Shown here: in pieces, positions 24,201-43,201 of the stretch | Numbering within the stretch: position 1 is the stretch's first letter | Layout of the letters: each line of letters begins with the position of its first letter | From: Raphanus sativus | Lineage: Eukaryota; Streptophyta; Magnoliopsida; Brassicales; Brassicaceae | DNA length: 64,000 bases | Reading direction: 5' to 3' | NCBI RefSeq assembly: GCF_000801105.2 | Contig: NC_079512.1 | Span: 27,421,848 to 27,485,847, forward strand | Made by a program: the position numbers and the translations under genes | The notes under the pieces: model-generated | Told to the model about the DNA's origin: nothing | The model's database searches: none | The model's input: the letters and a program-made list of their open reading frames with translations, nothing else

Positions 24201-27200
24201 CCTTTACCAACACAGAATAATACACTTTCTCGTTTCCTTTCTTTGACTTGTCTTTCACTGGTTCTTCAACCTCATCAATATATGCAACACGGAGCGAAGG
24301 GTATCTGCCAATTCCAATTGTAAGGAACGCCATAAGTTTCAAACAAGTTAAAAAAACGACAGCAAAATAGGATTGTTGTGCACACCTTGTCATAAGCCTT
24401 AATATATCCTGCGCACGAGGATCACCGGATCGTTTATGAATACCATATTGTTGACATGATACAACATATGTAAACTTCATATCAGCAACAGCTTGGCACT
24501 GTGCCCATAGTGATCTTTCGCCTCTTGAATTGTTCTCTGAGTTTAGTTCTACAGCCTTGTAACCTTCCATCAAATCTGGAGAAGCAAATTTCAGAATGAG
24601 TCAGCATCAATAAGCAGCTGGGAGACTTTATTCACGCCCATTTGTGGTATAATATTAAAGAACACACCTTCATGCATAGCCATGTCAAGAAATGCCTGAA
24701 GCTCCAATGCTTTTCGATAGTACATCATTCCTCTTACTGTAAGAATATCAAAAGATAAACAACAGTATCCATCTAATCTTTCTCTGAAAAGAAAATTGCC
24801 AAAAGAGCATACCTGTTCTAGTCAAAGTCTGCCCCCTATATGAAGCCCATAAACGAAGTTCCTCCTCTAATTCAACAGACTCTTTAATTTCTTCTTCATT
24901 TGAATTCACCCGCTCAAGGAAATTGTTCCATTCATCTAAAGATAAAAGGTCAGCTCCAAGACGTGGTTCAAGAATTTAAGGTACAACTTTAACAGAATGT
25001 AAATAAAATTAACCTGGAAAAATCTTTTGTAGGTAAAAGAGGATCGAGACACCATCTTCATTTGGTGTGTCCAGGTCATGCATGGAAAAGAGGACCTCTT
25101 CAGTGTAATATGGAGTCAAAACACTACAATAAGAATAACAAGGAGAGAAAAAAAAACTCGGTCAGCTTGATAATGAAAAATCTACTTAAAAGCAAAAAAA
25201 CAACCCACAAGATCATTTACGAAAACCAAAATTTACTTCAGTAGAATTATGAACCAATAACAGTTTATAAATCTTCGTTTTCAAGATGGAGGAAACTATC
25301 AACTTTGCACAAAGTATTTAACTGGAAATTAAGAATACAAATTCCAAGATGGTGGATTCAAATATAAAAATGATATAAAATGACCAAAAAGGCTTACGAA
25401 AATGATAGCATGTTGCGAACTTTCGGTGCCGCAGGCATGTCCATGAACAATGAATTTGAGAAGAAAGAGATCCGCCTTCTTGCTTCCAAGTTAGAGGGGA
25501 CATCCATAGCAGACTCTTTAGTAGTCAGCAATAGATACAGCCGTTTGATCTGCACATACAGGCATGAGGCATTAAAATTTTGAGCACAAGTAATATGAAG
25601 ACTGCAGGAATATGACATATATAACCCGGTCTGGTATTACCTTCTCTTTCCAAGCTTCTGTTACTGGTTCAATGGGAAATCTAATGGCACCTGAAGATGC
25701 AAACAGCTGATATTGTTGTTCGAGAGGGGCCATTCCCCCATGCCATGCGCCACCATGACTCGAATCTACCAAGCTACAGAGACAGATGGATATATAAGAT
25801 GTTGATGTCCATATCACAAAATATTGCACAAGAAACTTGCCAACCTCGATATTGAATCCTCCATCATAATGTCTCTTGTAACAACTTCCAGCATGTCTTG
25901 GAAGAGAATTACAACATGATCTCTATCATCCACATTATTGTCTAGCTGCATAGGATAATAAAACGGAGATATTGGATCAAATGCCAAATAGGTGAATAGA
26001 TAAGACATTAAAAAAAAAGGACGAACGTTACCAAATATTTGATCAGCTTGACAAAGTGGTCATAGAGGCTAGGAAGAAAACTCATCCTGTACACTTGAAT
26101 CACATCACCTTTTTCTATATGTTCGTCAACCTCGGAAAATATGAATTCTATCACCCTGAAACACAGAGTATGTTGGCCATGAGACAGTATAGAATGTTGC
26201 TATTATCAAAATCAAATGCAGATTGCAACACACAAAAGCAATTACTCCAACTCTATGGTTCCAACAACTTAATCCAACTTACTCTCTTTCACGATTTCCC
26301 TGAACCAGAAATTTTATGACATTCTTGAATGAAGCATAGCACTCACGGACAGCACATTTCATATAAGAGTCACTCTCAATCCTCTTCTTGAGCTCTCTGT
26401 CCTTCCCATTACTGTCTTTTGCCATATCCAATGCTATTGGAATCTACGGCCAAAAAGAATAAATCAGAGGATCCTAAAGATTATATTCCAATGTGGTTAT
26501 GTGAGAACAAACCTTGCTAGCCAATAAAAACGGAGGCCACTGTATGAGATCCAAATCACGGTCAGCCCAATATGGAACAAGCAACAGATCCATCTCCCTA
26601 CAAAAGTCCAAAATATTGAGTTCCACATAGTTTCTTTCAGCTAGGTATGTGGCATACAAAACTTACCTATCGTTTATAAGATCTTCCTCTCTGAAACTAC
26701 TGATGATTGTGTTCCACAACTGTGCAAATCTTGCAGCTTCCTTCTCTTTGTTAACAGGTACCTGATTCAGTACACGCATTTAATGAGAAGAAACGTTCAT
26801 GATAGCAGTTTACTCGGTTCAACTAACCTTATCCTCGGTAAAGTTGTGAGATAAAGTTGCCCTTAATCCCTTCTTCCTTTGCTGGTTCTTTCCATCTGGG
26901 ATCAAGCGGTCATTAAAAGCTCCAGGCAGTGATTCAAACCGTGATCTAAGCATTCCCAGTGTCCGAATCTGTAACAATTTAAAAAATAAGGATTAAGGGA
27001 TCATCAATGACACTAAAAAGGGAAACCTCAAGTTCAAATAACTCGGCTTTAGACAAATTATACTAAAACAGCATACCTCTCCAAGGCGGCGGAATGCACC
27101 GTATATACCTCCAAATATTGTGGAGAATATTGCATACCAAATCTGACTGTCCATAAAGTAGACCTACAGCAGGACACCCAAAATCAAAATCAGTAAAAGC

Positions 27201-30200
27201 ACAAAGTAGGGGAAGACGAGGAAAAATGTTCGACGTGACTATGTTTACCAGAATAATAGGAGCCCAGAGAGCAATAACGACACCAATATTGTTCTTGGCT
27301 GCAAAAATAAAATCAAAAAATTATGTAACAACAAGTAATATATTTTAATTCCAGTAGTCATGTAGTGTATGTGAGAAGTCATTACCACGAGGAAAGAACT
27401 CATGCCACTGAAAATCTATCACACGGGCCCTCATAATAGCTTGTGTTGGAGCAACTAAAGGCTTGATCTGTGAGCGATACCAGTTTATCAGAGTCCAATA
27501 TTTGTGGCAAAAAGGGTACTCTTTTCAAAGCATGCAGTTAATTGTTATCAGAACTAGATACGAGAAACATGTACCTCAATGTAGTAACTGAATGTCAGCT
27601 TTGTTGCAATAAGCGACACCCAGAACATGGTATATCTACGAAAGGAAAATGTAAAAAGAGTAAGTGAACTCAGGACTCAGACTTGCACCGGTAACTAAAA
27701 GATAATGATGTATATATAGTCCCGTACTTTAAGAGGGAAAATGCGCTCTCATGCATTCCTCTGCCAACATAGAGTCTGGGCTGCAAGGTGAAATAGAAGA
27801 CGGTTATTTATGGGTTACACCAGCTATAATACAAACTACGAGCTGATGATTATATTCTATTACTTATGCAAAACACACATAATTGAAGAAATAGAGGAAT
27901 ACCTGAGACCACCACATCATCAGCATTACAATTCTGTAGTTGGATCTTTCAAGAAACCGACGTAACAGAGGGAAAAGAAAGAATACGCCCGCCAGCATAT
28001 TAGGCGCCAAATAGAAGACAACAGCTATTATGAACAAGGAAGGTGAGTGCATGGCACTCCCAAACCAACTCTTGATAGTTCTGGCAAATCCTGGAGGGTC
28101 TTCCCAGCTGTAAGCGTAAGTGACAGGCAGAATAATAACCCATGCTGCAGCAGATAACACCTTCAGGATGTATCTTAGTTTAACATGTAGCGACATGCTT
28201 CGATAAGCTTTGAAACTGAGGATCACATCAAGAGTAGCTGCACAAGATAGCTTTAGCAAATAAGATATTCGTCACTCAAGTGAACTTATGAAAGTACTGA
28301 ATACTGACCTTGTCCAAGCTTCATTATTGCAGCTGTGATGAATACACTCAGAACTTTCTTGACTACATGAGCTCCAAAGACCGAACTTGGTTCTCCGCCA
28401 TCCCAAGCCATAATGATCATGGCCTTTCGAATTTTCATCATCAAGGGAGATATTGTGTGAATACGCATAAAAGGGGCATTTGACAAATAGGGGAGAGTAA
28501 TAATACCTGAAGGCAGAGAATATAGAAGCTCCACATTCGATCGAAACTTCTCCAGACATGCCAGAAGGAACGAATCTCAACAAAATTAACTTTCCCCACC
28601 CATCTATCCCTGGCCACAGCAGGCTTGCTATTATCCTGTGATTAATGATAATAAACACACAATGTTAGGCAATTTCAATAGCAAGAGACTAGAGTTCCAG
28701 CAAAAAAAATCAAGATAAACAAGAACAGAGAAGATGTGTAGTTATCGTGTACCCCATCTTTTTCTGTATTGGGCTGATCAACTTGCGGATAGAAGAAATC
28801 AGCATCAGCTCTCATTGGCCAACCTAATCGGAAACAATCAACTGACCTGCAACGTAAAAACCATACGTAACTTATCACTAAAGCTACTTATGAAGAGTTT
28901 TTACGATTGTGTGAAAGCAGATAAATGGATATATCACCAAAAGTATTCATTCAAATCATCATAGTTCCTCCACTGAGAGTGCTTGGACTTCCCTTTCTTG
29001 CTCCTCTGAGACTCCTGTGAATGGTATATGGTTATGTAAGTAAAAATATTAACTAAGCAATAAAAAACCTGAAGAAAGAACTCAAAATTTAAGTAATACC
29101 ATGGCAATCACTTCATAAATAGGAGTCACAACTTTCCTCAAGAATGCATCTTCCTCGCCTCCATAAGCTGGCTTCACATTTTCCCCAGTCATTGGACTAA
29201 CATTCCCAGCCAGCATACCATAGAGTTCAAATGCCATCTGCAAAATGAAATAGAGTAGGAAGAAAGGATCAAACAATGACACGATAAAGAAGAAGACTTT
29301 ACAACGTGAAACATACATGATGATAAATGTAGCAGAGACACTCTGGCATGAATCTCAAGTTCGCTGCTTCACCCCAAATAAGAAGATAGAGGGCCATATA
29401 TAATAGTTTGCGCTGTTGCATTTCCTGTTGTATAGTTGGCAACCTGCAAGCAGATAATACAATTAAACAGAATTTTCCAAAGATTGTCGACACCAAAGTT
29501 TGCATAAACATTTAACCACAAACAAGAAACTTGATTCCCTGCTCATGAAGACTATACAGTACTCAAGCAACAAAAGAGTACTGTATACTTGCTTCTGAGT
29601 ATAACCTTTCTGTCGACCAGTACCATACCATTCCACTTTTCTTTTCATTTACAAACTTTTAACTATAACTGAAGACACTACACATAAGCAAATATGGTGT
29701 CTAGATTCCCTTACCAAAGACTACTCTTTCGACCAAGGTATTTGCACCATTTCTTATAGTTCTTGAAGAGCTTCTTCATCACATCTGTCAGTGCTTGATC
29801 ATCTAACTGTGAGAGGAAAATATGCTGTCGTTCTGAGAACAACCCGAAGGATAACTGGAAAGTACATTTACTATAGGGGAAAGCAAACAAAATCTAAAGA
29901 TTTTTTTTTTCTTTTTTGGAAAAATCAAAGTGCATCAAGACAAAGAGAGACTGTGAAAAAGACCAACTGAAGGATACAAATGAAGCTGCCTCTATTTAAA
30001 TAGAAGTACGAACCTTTGGCTGCTGATCAGGCTTAGGGAATTGTCTTATATGCACATTAGCAAGTAACAAGATCAGGTGCTCCCTTTGATTAGCCACATT
30101 GTCTTTCTGCATAACCAGAACATACAGATGAAATAGGCATCGTCTATCTGACAAACTATTCACTAATTTAAAGATTACTCTCGACTACAGTTGGTTGAGA

Positions 30201-31402
30201 ACTGGCAAAATTACCTGAAAGCCAAACATTTCTTGAAGCCAATCAAGCATGTCTTCATCTTTCTTTTTCTTGTGACCTTCTGGCCATGGAAGACCTCTAG
30301 TGTTGCGAAGACCAAGAACAGCAGCTTGGATCTGCACAGTAAGGATTACGTTACCCGCTGATAACATGTTACATATATATAACATTGCCCAAAGTTAGGA
30401 CTAACCTCAGGATATCTCATAATCGCTTGATTTGCACTATCGGGATCGAGAGGTAGGATATTATAGTGGACATACAACTGTGTCTTTTCTGCAACCTTAT
30501 CTTGAGCTTCCAAAATCTGAAAACATCAAACTTCATTGTAATGTTGCACAGGAAATATTAAAAAAAAAAAAAAAATACTAAACAGAGTAATGACTAAGAA
30601 AGTTACCTCCCGGTCAACCTCAATAGACTGAGTGAGATTAACAGCCTTCAACACCTCGAACAAAACATTGGCAGTTTGGTACGCCTTTGTCAACTGAGCC
30701 CTGAAAAAATCATAAGAGCATGCAAAGCATCATCAAACAGTGAGAGAAGAGAAACACAAAAGTGACAGACATCTAACAAAAAGACATTTGAAGTAAGTTA
30801 AGACGAACCGGTCAGCCTTATCAGCAGCATTCTGCAAAGCTTGGATATACTTCTTATAGTAGTGCTGATAAAAGCTTTGCATCTCACGGGCATCACTTTT
30901 CTTAACCCTCCCCATCAACGTTGGATCATGTTCCTTCAAACAATAAGAGCACATTTGTTAACTTCTTCCTACAAAGCATTACTATTAATAGAAAAAAAAA
31001 GGCTCACTCACTCTTTCAAGACGCTGCAGAAGAGCAGTCTTAAACTGCCGAACACCTCTCCCACTGGAAGTGGGATCCAGCCTGTGAGCTTTCTCGAATG
31101 CATAGAACCGACCTAAAGCGATAAAAGAACCCAGATTTAGCAACAACAAAGTATTAGCGGATTAGCAAACAAAATCACAAGAGATAGGGGCAAAGTTGCT
31201 TACAGAGATAAGCAACTCTAGGGTTGCTAGATTCGACCTCGTTAGCAACACGGAGAATAGGGGCAATCTCAACGAGAGAGGAGGGAACAACTTCACTGTC
31301 GAATGATTCTCCGAGGTTACCAGCGGTCTGAGTCCGTACGATCCGTCGCTGCTGTGGCTGGGACGACGGTCCTTGGTCAGGACCTCCTCTCGTAGCCGAC
31401 AT
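21241..31402 (-). CDS. CALS3: Callose synthase 3 (1,3-beta-glucan synthase, GSL12)
   Basis: Large minus-strand gene of about 42 short exons encoding roughly 1,950 residues. The first exon starts at 31402 ([11 protein letters not shown]) and the last ends at 21241 (...[10 protein letters not shown]). I followed the exons end to end and found intact splice junctions without a frameshift. The N-terminus has the Vta1-like callose synthase region (exons with [26 protein letters not shown]). A first group of membrane segments follows (28.5-27 kb), then the large cytosolic catalytic glucan-synthase domain (about 26.8-23.2 kb, including [13 protein letters not shown] and RGGVSKASK). A second membrane cluster lies near the C-terminus (22.8-21.3 kb). 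The enzyme polymerises UDP-glucose to callose at the plasma membrane. In Arabidopsis CALS3 controls callose at plasmodesmata. Assignment to CALS3 rests on the N-terminal sequence and on collinearity with CLE40 and CUV. Confidence 0.95.
23559..23602. repeat. Short tandem duplication in a CALS3 intron
   Basis: GTAAGTGTTAACATCATTT occurs twice in a row, a small duplication within an intron. The first copy lies directly at the splice donor side on the minus-strand gene. Confidence 0.6.
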
Positions 31403-31606
31403 TAGCTCCTAACCCTTTCCAGGATAAAGCTGTCTTAAAGGTTCCTGTTTGAAACGCAAAACAGCTTCGTTAGAGACGACGAGGTTTAGATTTAAACTAA
31501 AGAACAGAGATGCGACATTGGTGAGAGAGATCCAGAAACCCTAGCAATGGATGGAGGAGGAGCAAAGGAAGAGAGAGAGGAGCAAGCGAAACTTTATGCT
31601 ACTTAA

Positions 31607-32599
31607 GAGCATGTTTATTGGTAAGACCCCTTAGTGAATTTTTAACTCTTAAAAGTGAGATAAGCAACTTTGTTAAAGGACACTTGATTATAATGGTTTA
31701 ATGGTAGTTGCTTCACTTCAGTCCCTATTTTTCCATTCTCATGACATATACAAATACAAACAATAGAGAATAAAGCAAACCAGTAGAAAAGTCTCAACGT
31801 TTTATTTAACAAGAGCCAACCAAAAGATCCAAACTTTTCATACACAACTAAACAAGAGAACCAAACAGAACCGATATTTGAAACACAGAGAAAAGTGATG
31901 TTTCAGAGATCCAACTTCGACCTTATCAAAGACAACTAAAATATTACAACTTAGAAATCCATTAGCCACAAAAGAAAGAAGAGGAAGAACAGAACGTATC
32001 CTGCTTTTGCTATTCTTGACCTGCAAAACAATGAGCAGAACAATGAACACAAGAACATGACAGAACAAAGATATATATATTCAATCAATTTAACGGATCA
32101 AATATATATGTTTTACTATATGTTTTTCAAGCATCCATCCATAGATATTTAAATTCTGGTTAACCAAAGCTTTTTGGTGAGCGAGCGCGACGGAGAGAAA
32201 AATGAATTCGGTTAACGAATCGCCGTCAAAGAGAACACGAGAATCTACATCGCACGAGCGACGGCCGGAGAGTTTCTCCTCTTCTCTCCTCTCCTTGTGA
32301 TGATATCTCAGTGAGAATCTCTTCATGTTCCTGCTCCTCAATTGTGTTTGCAGGAGACAAACCGAGAGAGAGAGAGAGAAAAGAAGAACGGAGACGAGAG
32401 CGAGAGGGCAAAGAAGAACGGAGATGAGAGTAAAGTGACGCTTCTCCTCTATCCAATTATTTTATGACACCTGTCTCTAAGAGACGTGCCTTGGTTCGCT
32501 TAATCAAGGGGCGCCCCTTAGTGTTTTGCCTTTTTTCATTTATTTTTAATCCTCTTTATGCTAAGCTACCTTCTTAAGCTACCCCATTAAACATGCTGC
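31607..32599. mobile_element. PIF/Harbinger-type non-autonomous element upstream of CALS3
   Basis: The 993-bp segment is flanked by TAA on both sides (31604-31606 and 32600-32602). Its terminal inverted repeats are GAGCATGTTTATTGG on the left and, as reverse complement of the right end, GCAGCATGTTTAATGG. Subterminal TAAGxxCCCCTTA modules are also inverted. A TAA trinucleotide target duplication is typical of Harbinger elements. A purine/pyrimidine-rich interior (32200-32460) has an open minus-strand frame but no transposase motif. It lies only about 205 bp from the CALS3 ATG. Confidence 0.6.
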
Positions 32600-33840
32600 T
32601 AAGAGTAGTACTCCTCAAAAGTGTGTGTGAGGAGAGAGAGAGAGGGGAGATATGTCTTATGTGCGTGGCCTGAATGTTTGTTTTGTATTTTTTTTAAAGA
32701 AAATTAAAAAAGGAAACTTTGGGAGTCCGTGTCGACAAAGAGGCTCGGAGTTTCGTTTAATTACCAGTAATACCACAAGTTTGAACACTCGTTGGTGAGG
32801 GTGTTTTTGGGTTTGTCGTCTGGAGCATATTAAAAAGTAAGGTCCCACCAATCTTTGTCATCGAGACAAAAAAAAAGGTAAAAGGTTCTGAAAGGAGAGG
32901 GTAGTTTTGTAAAGTTCAATCGGAATTTCAAAAAAAGTCGAGATTCCGATTATTAAAGAAATTTTTAAAAAAGAAACCGTTTCCAATGAATGTCTTCTTT
33001 GACCTCGTGTGACTCGTCATTGCTTTTTCAATCTATTTTTTACCGTTTTATTCTTTCCTTTCTACGAATTTTCACCGTTTTGAAAACAATATTTCAACCT
33101 TCTCCCTTTGTTTTAACAAGATTAGAGGATTTGACGCACTGTGTTAGTTAGGCTATAATTTTTTTTTTTGAAATAGGCTTCAATTAGGCTATAATTTTGC
33201 TAACTAAGCTTAGTTTTTACAAGAAAACATTCTTCTTTTTTTTTGTCAATTACAAGAAAACATTCTTCTAATGAGCTAAAATATAACAGTTAACCAACGG
33301 TATCAAGAACCTTTAGTTGGTTTACATATTATGATATTATATGTTTTCTAATACTTTGTTCCTCTTTTATCCGGTTCCTTGTTCAGATTGCTTTAAAGAT
33401 ATCTATTCATACGAAGTATGAGGCATTTAAAACAAAACTATGACATAAAGTTAGATAAAGACAATAAAAACAAGACGTTGGGTCCATGTTTTACTACCCA
33501 TAATTTCTATAAATACATACAAAATTCCAGCCAAGATCGTCCTCTTTTTACAAACACATAAACCGCATGCTTTGTTGACATTCAGTAGTAACAACAAAAA
33601 CATACTAACATCTATCAAATTTTGCTCAGAAGAGCTGATTCTCCTAGAAACTCATCGGCCGGTCCGAGTCTAGTAAACTCCTCATATAGTCATATTTACA
33701 AAATTATGCATTTTTATGTCCTTCAAAATAAAACGAACAGTCGGATTGGTTTTGATCCGGTTTGGTTCGTGCATATAGTAAATAACTGAAATTTGTTATT
33801 TTGATCGCATGAGAAAAAAAAAAATCAATGTGCCCATATA
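32600..33840. other. Intergenic between CALS3 and CUV
   Basis: No gene seen. Contains small local duplications such as AGGCTATAATTTT (33150 and 33188) and ACAAGAAAACATTCTTCT (33219 and 33252). Confidence 0.5.
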
Positions 33841-33935
33841 TAAAAGAACACATAGATCCGCTTATAGTGAAAGGCCCATAATGGGCCCATATGTAAAAGA
33901 ACACATATGTGGTGAAAGGCCCATATGTAAAAGTC
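33833..33935 (+). promoter_or_regulatory. Cluster of GGCCCAT (site II/TCP-like) elements upstream of CUV
   Basis: GGCCCAT or its complement occurs about four times in 100 bp (TGCCCATAT at 33832, AAAGGCCCATAATGGGCCCAT around 33872, and AAAGGCCCATATG around 33917). They are embedded in an imperfect tandem repeat of about 50 bp with AAAAGAACACATA. Such TGGGCC/GGCCCA motifs are bound by TCP factors in promoters of constitutively expressed plant genes, and would fit a core splicing helicase. Binding itself is inferred. Confidence 0.5.
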
Positions 33936-34209
33936 GGTTTTCGGTCGAAACTTAACCCACGCTTATAATGGACTCGCGTAAGTTTAACGTTGTTAAAAAA
34001 AAAAAAATTGGGAAACTCAGAAAAAAAAAAAAGCTTCCGGAATAGCATTCTCACGCACGCACGCTCAGGGAAGAAGCCCTAACTAACTCATCTCGCCGGA
34101 GTCGTATCCTCGCCGTGAAGGACGGTCGACGAAGCTCTGTGTCGTTACTTTCCTATACGGAATATAGTGGTTCTGAGCTGAAATCGACCGATTCATCATC
34201 CACTTAGCA

Positions 34210-40011
<5,802 letters not shown>

Positions 40012-41080
40012 AACATTGTAGTAAATCTTACTTGTTGGAATACGTGAGACTCCAAAGACCACCTTGTTTGGTATTGTAAACTTTTTCTTACAAAACAAAA
40101 CAGAAGCAAGATCGAGCAAACTGTAATCAACTTGTGTTATACTTGATTTTAATGTACTATCATTTGATGATATTCATTTTTTTCCAACTTATCTCGGAAT
40201 CTGATTTTAATTAGAGAAGTTATGTATGATATAACTAAAAAAGTGTTCTTTCGGAAGTATATTACACAGGATAAAAATAATCAACTTATACTTTTTGAGG
40301 ATTAACTAATCTATATTTAGAGTTCAGATTCGGTTTATAACTTCTAAAATAAAACTTTTTAAAAAAATCAGATTTCTAAGACAAAACTTGAAAAAGAAAA
40401 TATTGAAATTTCTTTTCGAGAAAATGAAAAAGAATGTTCAAATTGAAATTTTATTTTTTAAAATATATTATTTTCTATTAAATATTTATATTTATATTTT
40501 TATAAAATAAAGATGGAATGGTCTTCTATTTTCTAATGAAATCTTTTTGATTGTTTTTTTCATTCTTTGTGAAAAAAGTTTATTTAAAGATTTTTTTATG
40601 AGATCATAGGTTTCAAAATTTATTGATTTTTTATTATGTATCTGTCTGGTTATAGACTAAAAAAATCTGTTTACTGAAAAGGGCTGCTTAAATCTACATG
40701 CTGATCTGATCCTATAGTTGCTACATCTTACCTGTCACTGCAACATTCTACATTTATATGAAATCTGATGGATTTTACAATGCTTAAGACCCTAATTTCC
40801 AAATCAAGTTATGTGGTCACACAAAGGTACTTTATAAATCCTCTCCCTAAACAAAATACAGTTTGCTTATCCATACACGTTTCCCAAATCTCCCTCATCC
40901 ATTCACACTGCCACCACCATCTACACCTTTCAGCCAGTCCAGTGCCCTGACTCCATCATCTGCGTATATGCCAAAAAAAAAAAAATCGCAGCCACATCAT
41001 TACTTCTATTCATTACACCGCGTGAATCTAAGAGGCAGTAAGAAAGATGTAAAACCTGAGGAGAGTTAGAAGGAGGCCTA
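40012..41080. other. Spacer between convergent CUV and EML3-like genes
   Basis: CUV 3' untranslated side, then AT-rich sequence. No further gene is seen. Confidence 0.5.
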
Positions 41081-41856
41081 TCAAATATTACCGCTTTCCC
41101 CATCAGATAAATCTTCAAGCCTTGCAATTGCATCCACAAGAGCTTGCTCATGATCCTACCATTTCCAAGTTAATAAATACTATATAGTCAGCTTCTCCTT
41201 ACATGAGTAAAAAAGACCAGACTCAACAACACATGAGTGAATATAGTTCTTACTCTTAGCACTTTCTTTGCCTTCTCTACCTCTGCTGGGTTGGGGTTAA
41301 CGGATCTAAACACTTTTCTACCTGTCAAAAAAATATTTGTAAAATATATATATATATATATATACTTAAGATTGGTAGCAATTGAGAACATTAAATCCCA
41401 TAATCTAAAAACTTGTAATGGTTACCTCTTTTATTAGTGTATCAGTGTGGAGTATTTCAATATCGCCTAAAGCTTTCTTCCCAACGCCATTCTGTGCCTT
41501 GTGCTGCTGTGTCTTCATGCTTCCCCTACCTCTACCACCAGGGAGGCCTGTGGGACCACCACCACGAGACATGGCCTTTGTACTTCCACGGCCTTGCCCA
41601 GGATGTCCTCCTTTACGAGATACCCCAGCATCCTCACCTTCCCATCTGATATCTCCCGGAGATATCTATCATATATATAGAAACACCATTCAGAATCCAA
41701 GAACCACCAAGATCACAAAATAATAGAATAAGACAAAATTTCAAGGTCACTCCCAATTGTTATTTACCTCTTTAAGATTTACCCATTCCCAGTTTCATTC
41801 CCAGTGTTCATGTCATACACTAAAGCATGCCTCCCCTTATCAATGTTTAGCAAAGG

Positions 41857-41909
<53 letters not shown>

Positions 41910-43201
41910 ATATCAGAAAATGGAGATTTGGAACTAAAACACTATATATATGTCTGTGTGGAAATGTTAGTCAGATTAGATACCTCAACGGCGTTGTAGT
42001 CAGTTATTACAGCTTCATAGAAATTGTTGTCCTCAGGCCACTTTGTCCATACCTTCTTTCCAATCAAAGGGTCTGGTTCATTTGTTACTGCGCCAGGCTG
42101 GGCCTTCCCGCAATGCCTGTAGCTGGGAACTGCATCGACTTCATCAAGCACAAATAATGAAAGCATTTAAGAACAAGAGTCATTATCATCATAGTAAGAG
42201 GGGGTCACGCAGTATTATTATGACTTACAGTCTTTGGCTTCTTGGTCTTTGGACCTGGTGGAGGACCTCCCTTCTTACGGCAGATGAAGATGGTTGCATT
42301 GATGGGTGCAGAGCAGGAGATGGCTGACCCATAGCTAACGAGGCGATTGATTGTGATGTCTTTTGCTTCTTGCGTGATCCTGAAACAGCTGGACTCGGAG
42401 CAGTATCATGAACCATCTGAGGAACACCGGATTGAAAGCTGTTCCCTTTCTCCATTCCCTAACATGATTTAAAATTAAACTCTGATAGCTACGACGTTCC
42501 TTTTGATTAATTGATGAAATAAAAAAACAGACCTTATTCGCCTGATCATTTCATCAGCATTAACCCTTGATAACAGCTCTCTGTGTTCCTCATCAGACAC
42601 CCGAAGCTCTTTTCTGAGTTCAGTGATCAGACTTTCCTTCTCCTGAATGTTTTTTTCCCACATCAAAAGGATAAGTTTAACATAATAAGCATGGACTTAT
42701 TCATGAAGAAGACGAGTAATAATAAGTACCCAGGTAATAGCATCAGACTGGGCTTTGAATGCACGGAGTATTGAGCTATAGGCTTCTTGCTCAATGAGAT
42801 GGATTTGAGTTTCCATGTCGTTGTGCACCCTTGATAAAGGCGCAGAGTTGAGAACTGAAGGTCTGCCATTACCAGCAGGTCTCCCGCTTCTTTGATATCT
42901 ACTTGGAGGTAAGTCATCATCCGTACCTGTGTTCCCACACATAAAAAAAACATATCACGAAACAGACAGCAACCAAACATACAAACATAACATAGTAAAT
43001 CAGTTTGAAAATCCAAATAAAAAAACTTTAAGAATCAATTCTTCTAACTGAAAAAGCACAGAACACAATTACAACAAAAACATCACATTGTTAACAGCAG
43101 AAAGAGAGAGAGACTGAGGACATAAACTAACACCAATTTTGTTAAGAAAAGTTTGAAAGAAGAAAAGACTCACCACTACTATCAGAAGGTCGGTAATCCA
43201 T
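41081..43201 (-). pseudogene. EML3: EML3-like (EMSY-like, ENT and Tudor/Agenet domains) gene with five one-base deletions
   Basis: All nine coding exons of an EMSY-like 3 gene can be placed: 43174-43201, 42730-42926, 42533-42642, 42229-42458, 41984-42138, 41768-41835, 41426-41665, 41254-41321, 41081-41155. The start MDYRPSDSSG, the ENT domain (exons 2-3, ending MIRRIR then EWRKG), the Tudor-like domain (DPLIGKKVWTKWPEDNNFYEAV) and the C-terminal coiled coil (VEKAKKVLR, DHEQALVDAIARLED) are all well conserved, as are every GT-AG site. The reading frame is nevertheless broken five times, each time by exactly one missing base: exon 4 near 42436 and near 42272, exon 5 near 42100, exon 6 near 41787, exon 8 near 41313. 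Adding five bases to the 1,171 nt gives 392 codons. Intact EMLs read histone marks and act in immunity and seed development. This copy, as given, cannot encode the full protein. It is either a young pseudogene or a poorly polished stretch. Confidence 0.85.
41860..41903. repeat. (TA)n microsatellite
   Basis: About 22 uninterrupted TA units within intron 5 of the EML3-like gene. Confidence 0.95.

Noticed and set aside
32226..32456. Ser/Arg-rich small protein on the minus strand upstream of CALS3
   Set aside because: The frame is generated by a purine/pyrimidine-rich GAGAGA tract inside the Harbinger-type element.
41081..43201. Alternative splicing rescuing the EML3-like frame
   Set aside because: The frame changes fall inside conserved peptide stretches within exons, and no GT or AG pair near each site would remove or add the needed single base.
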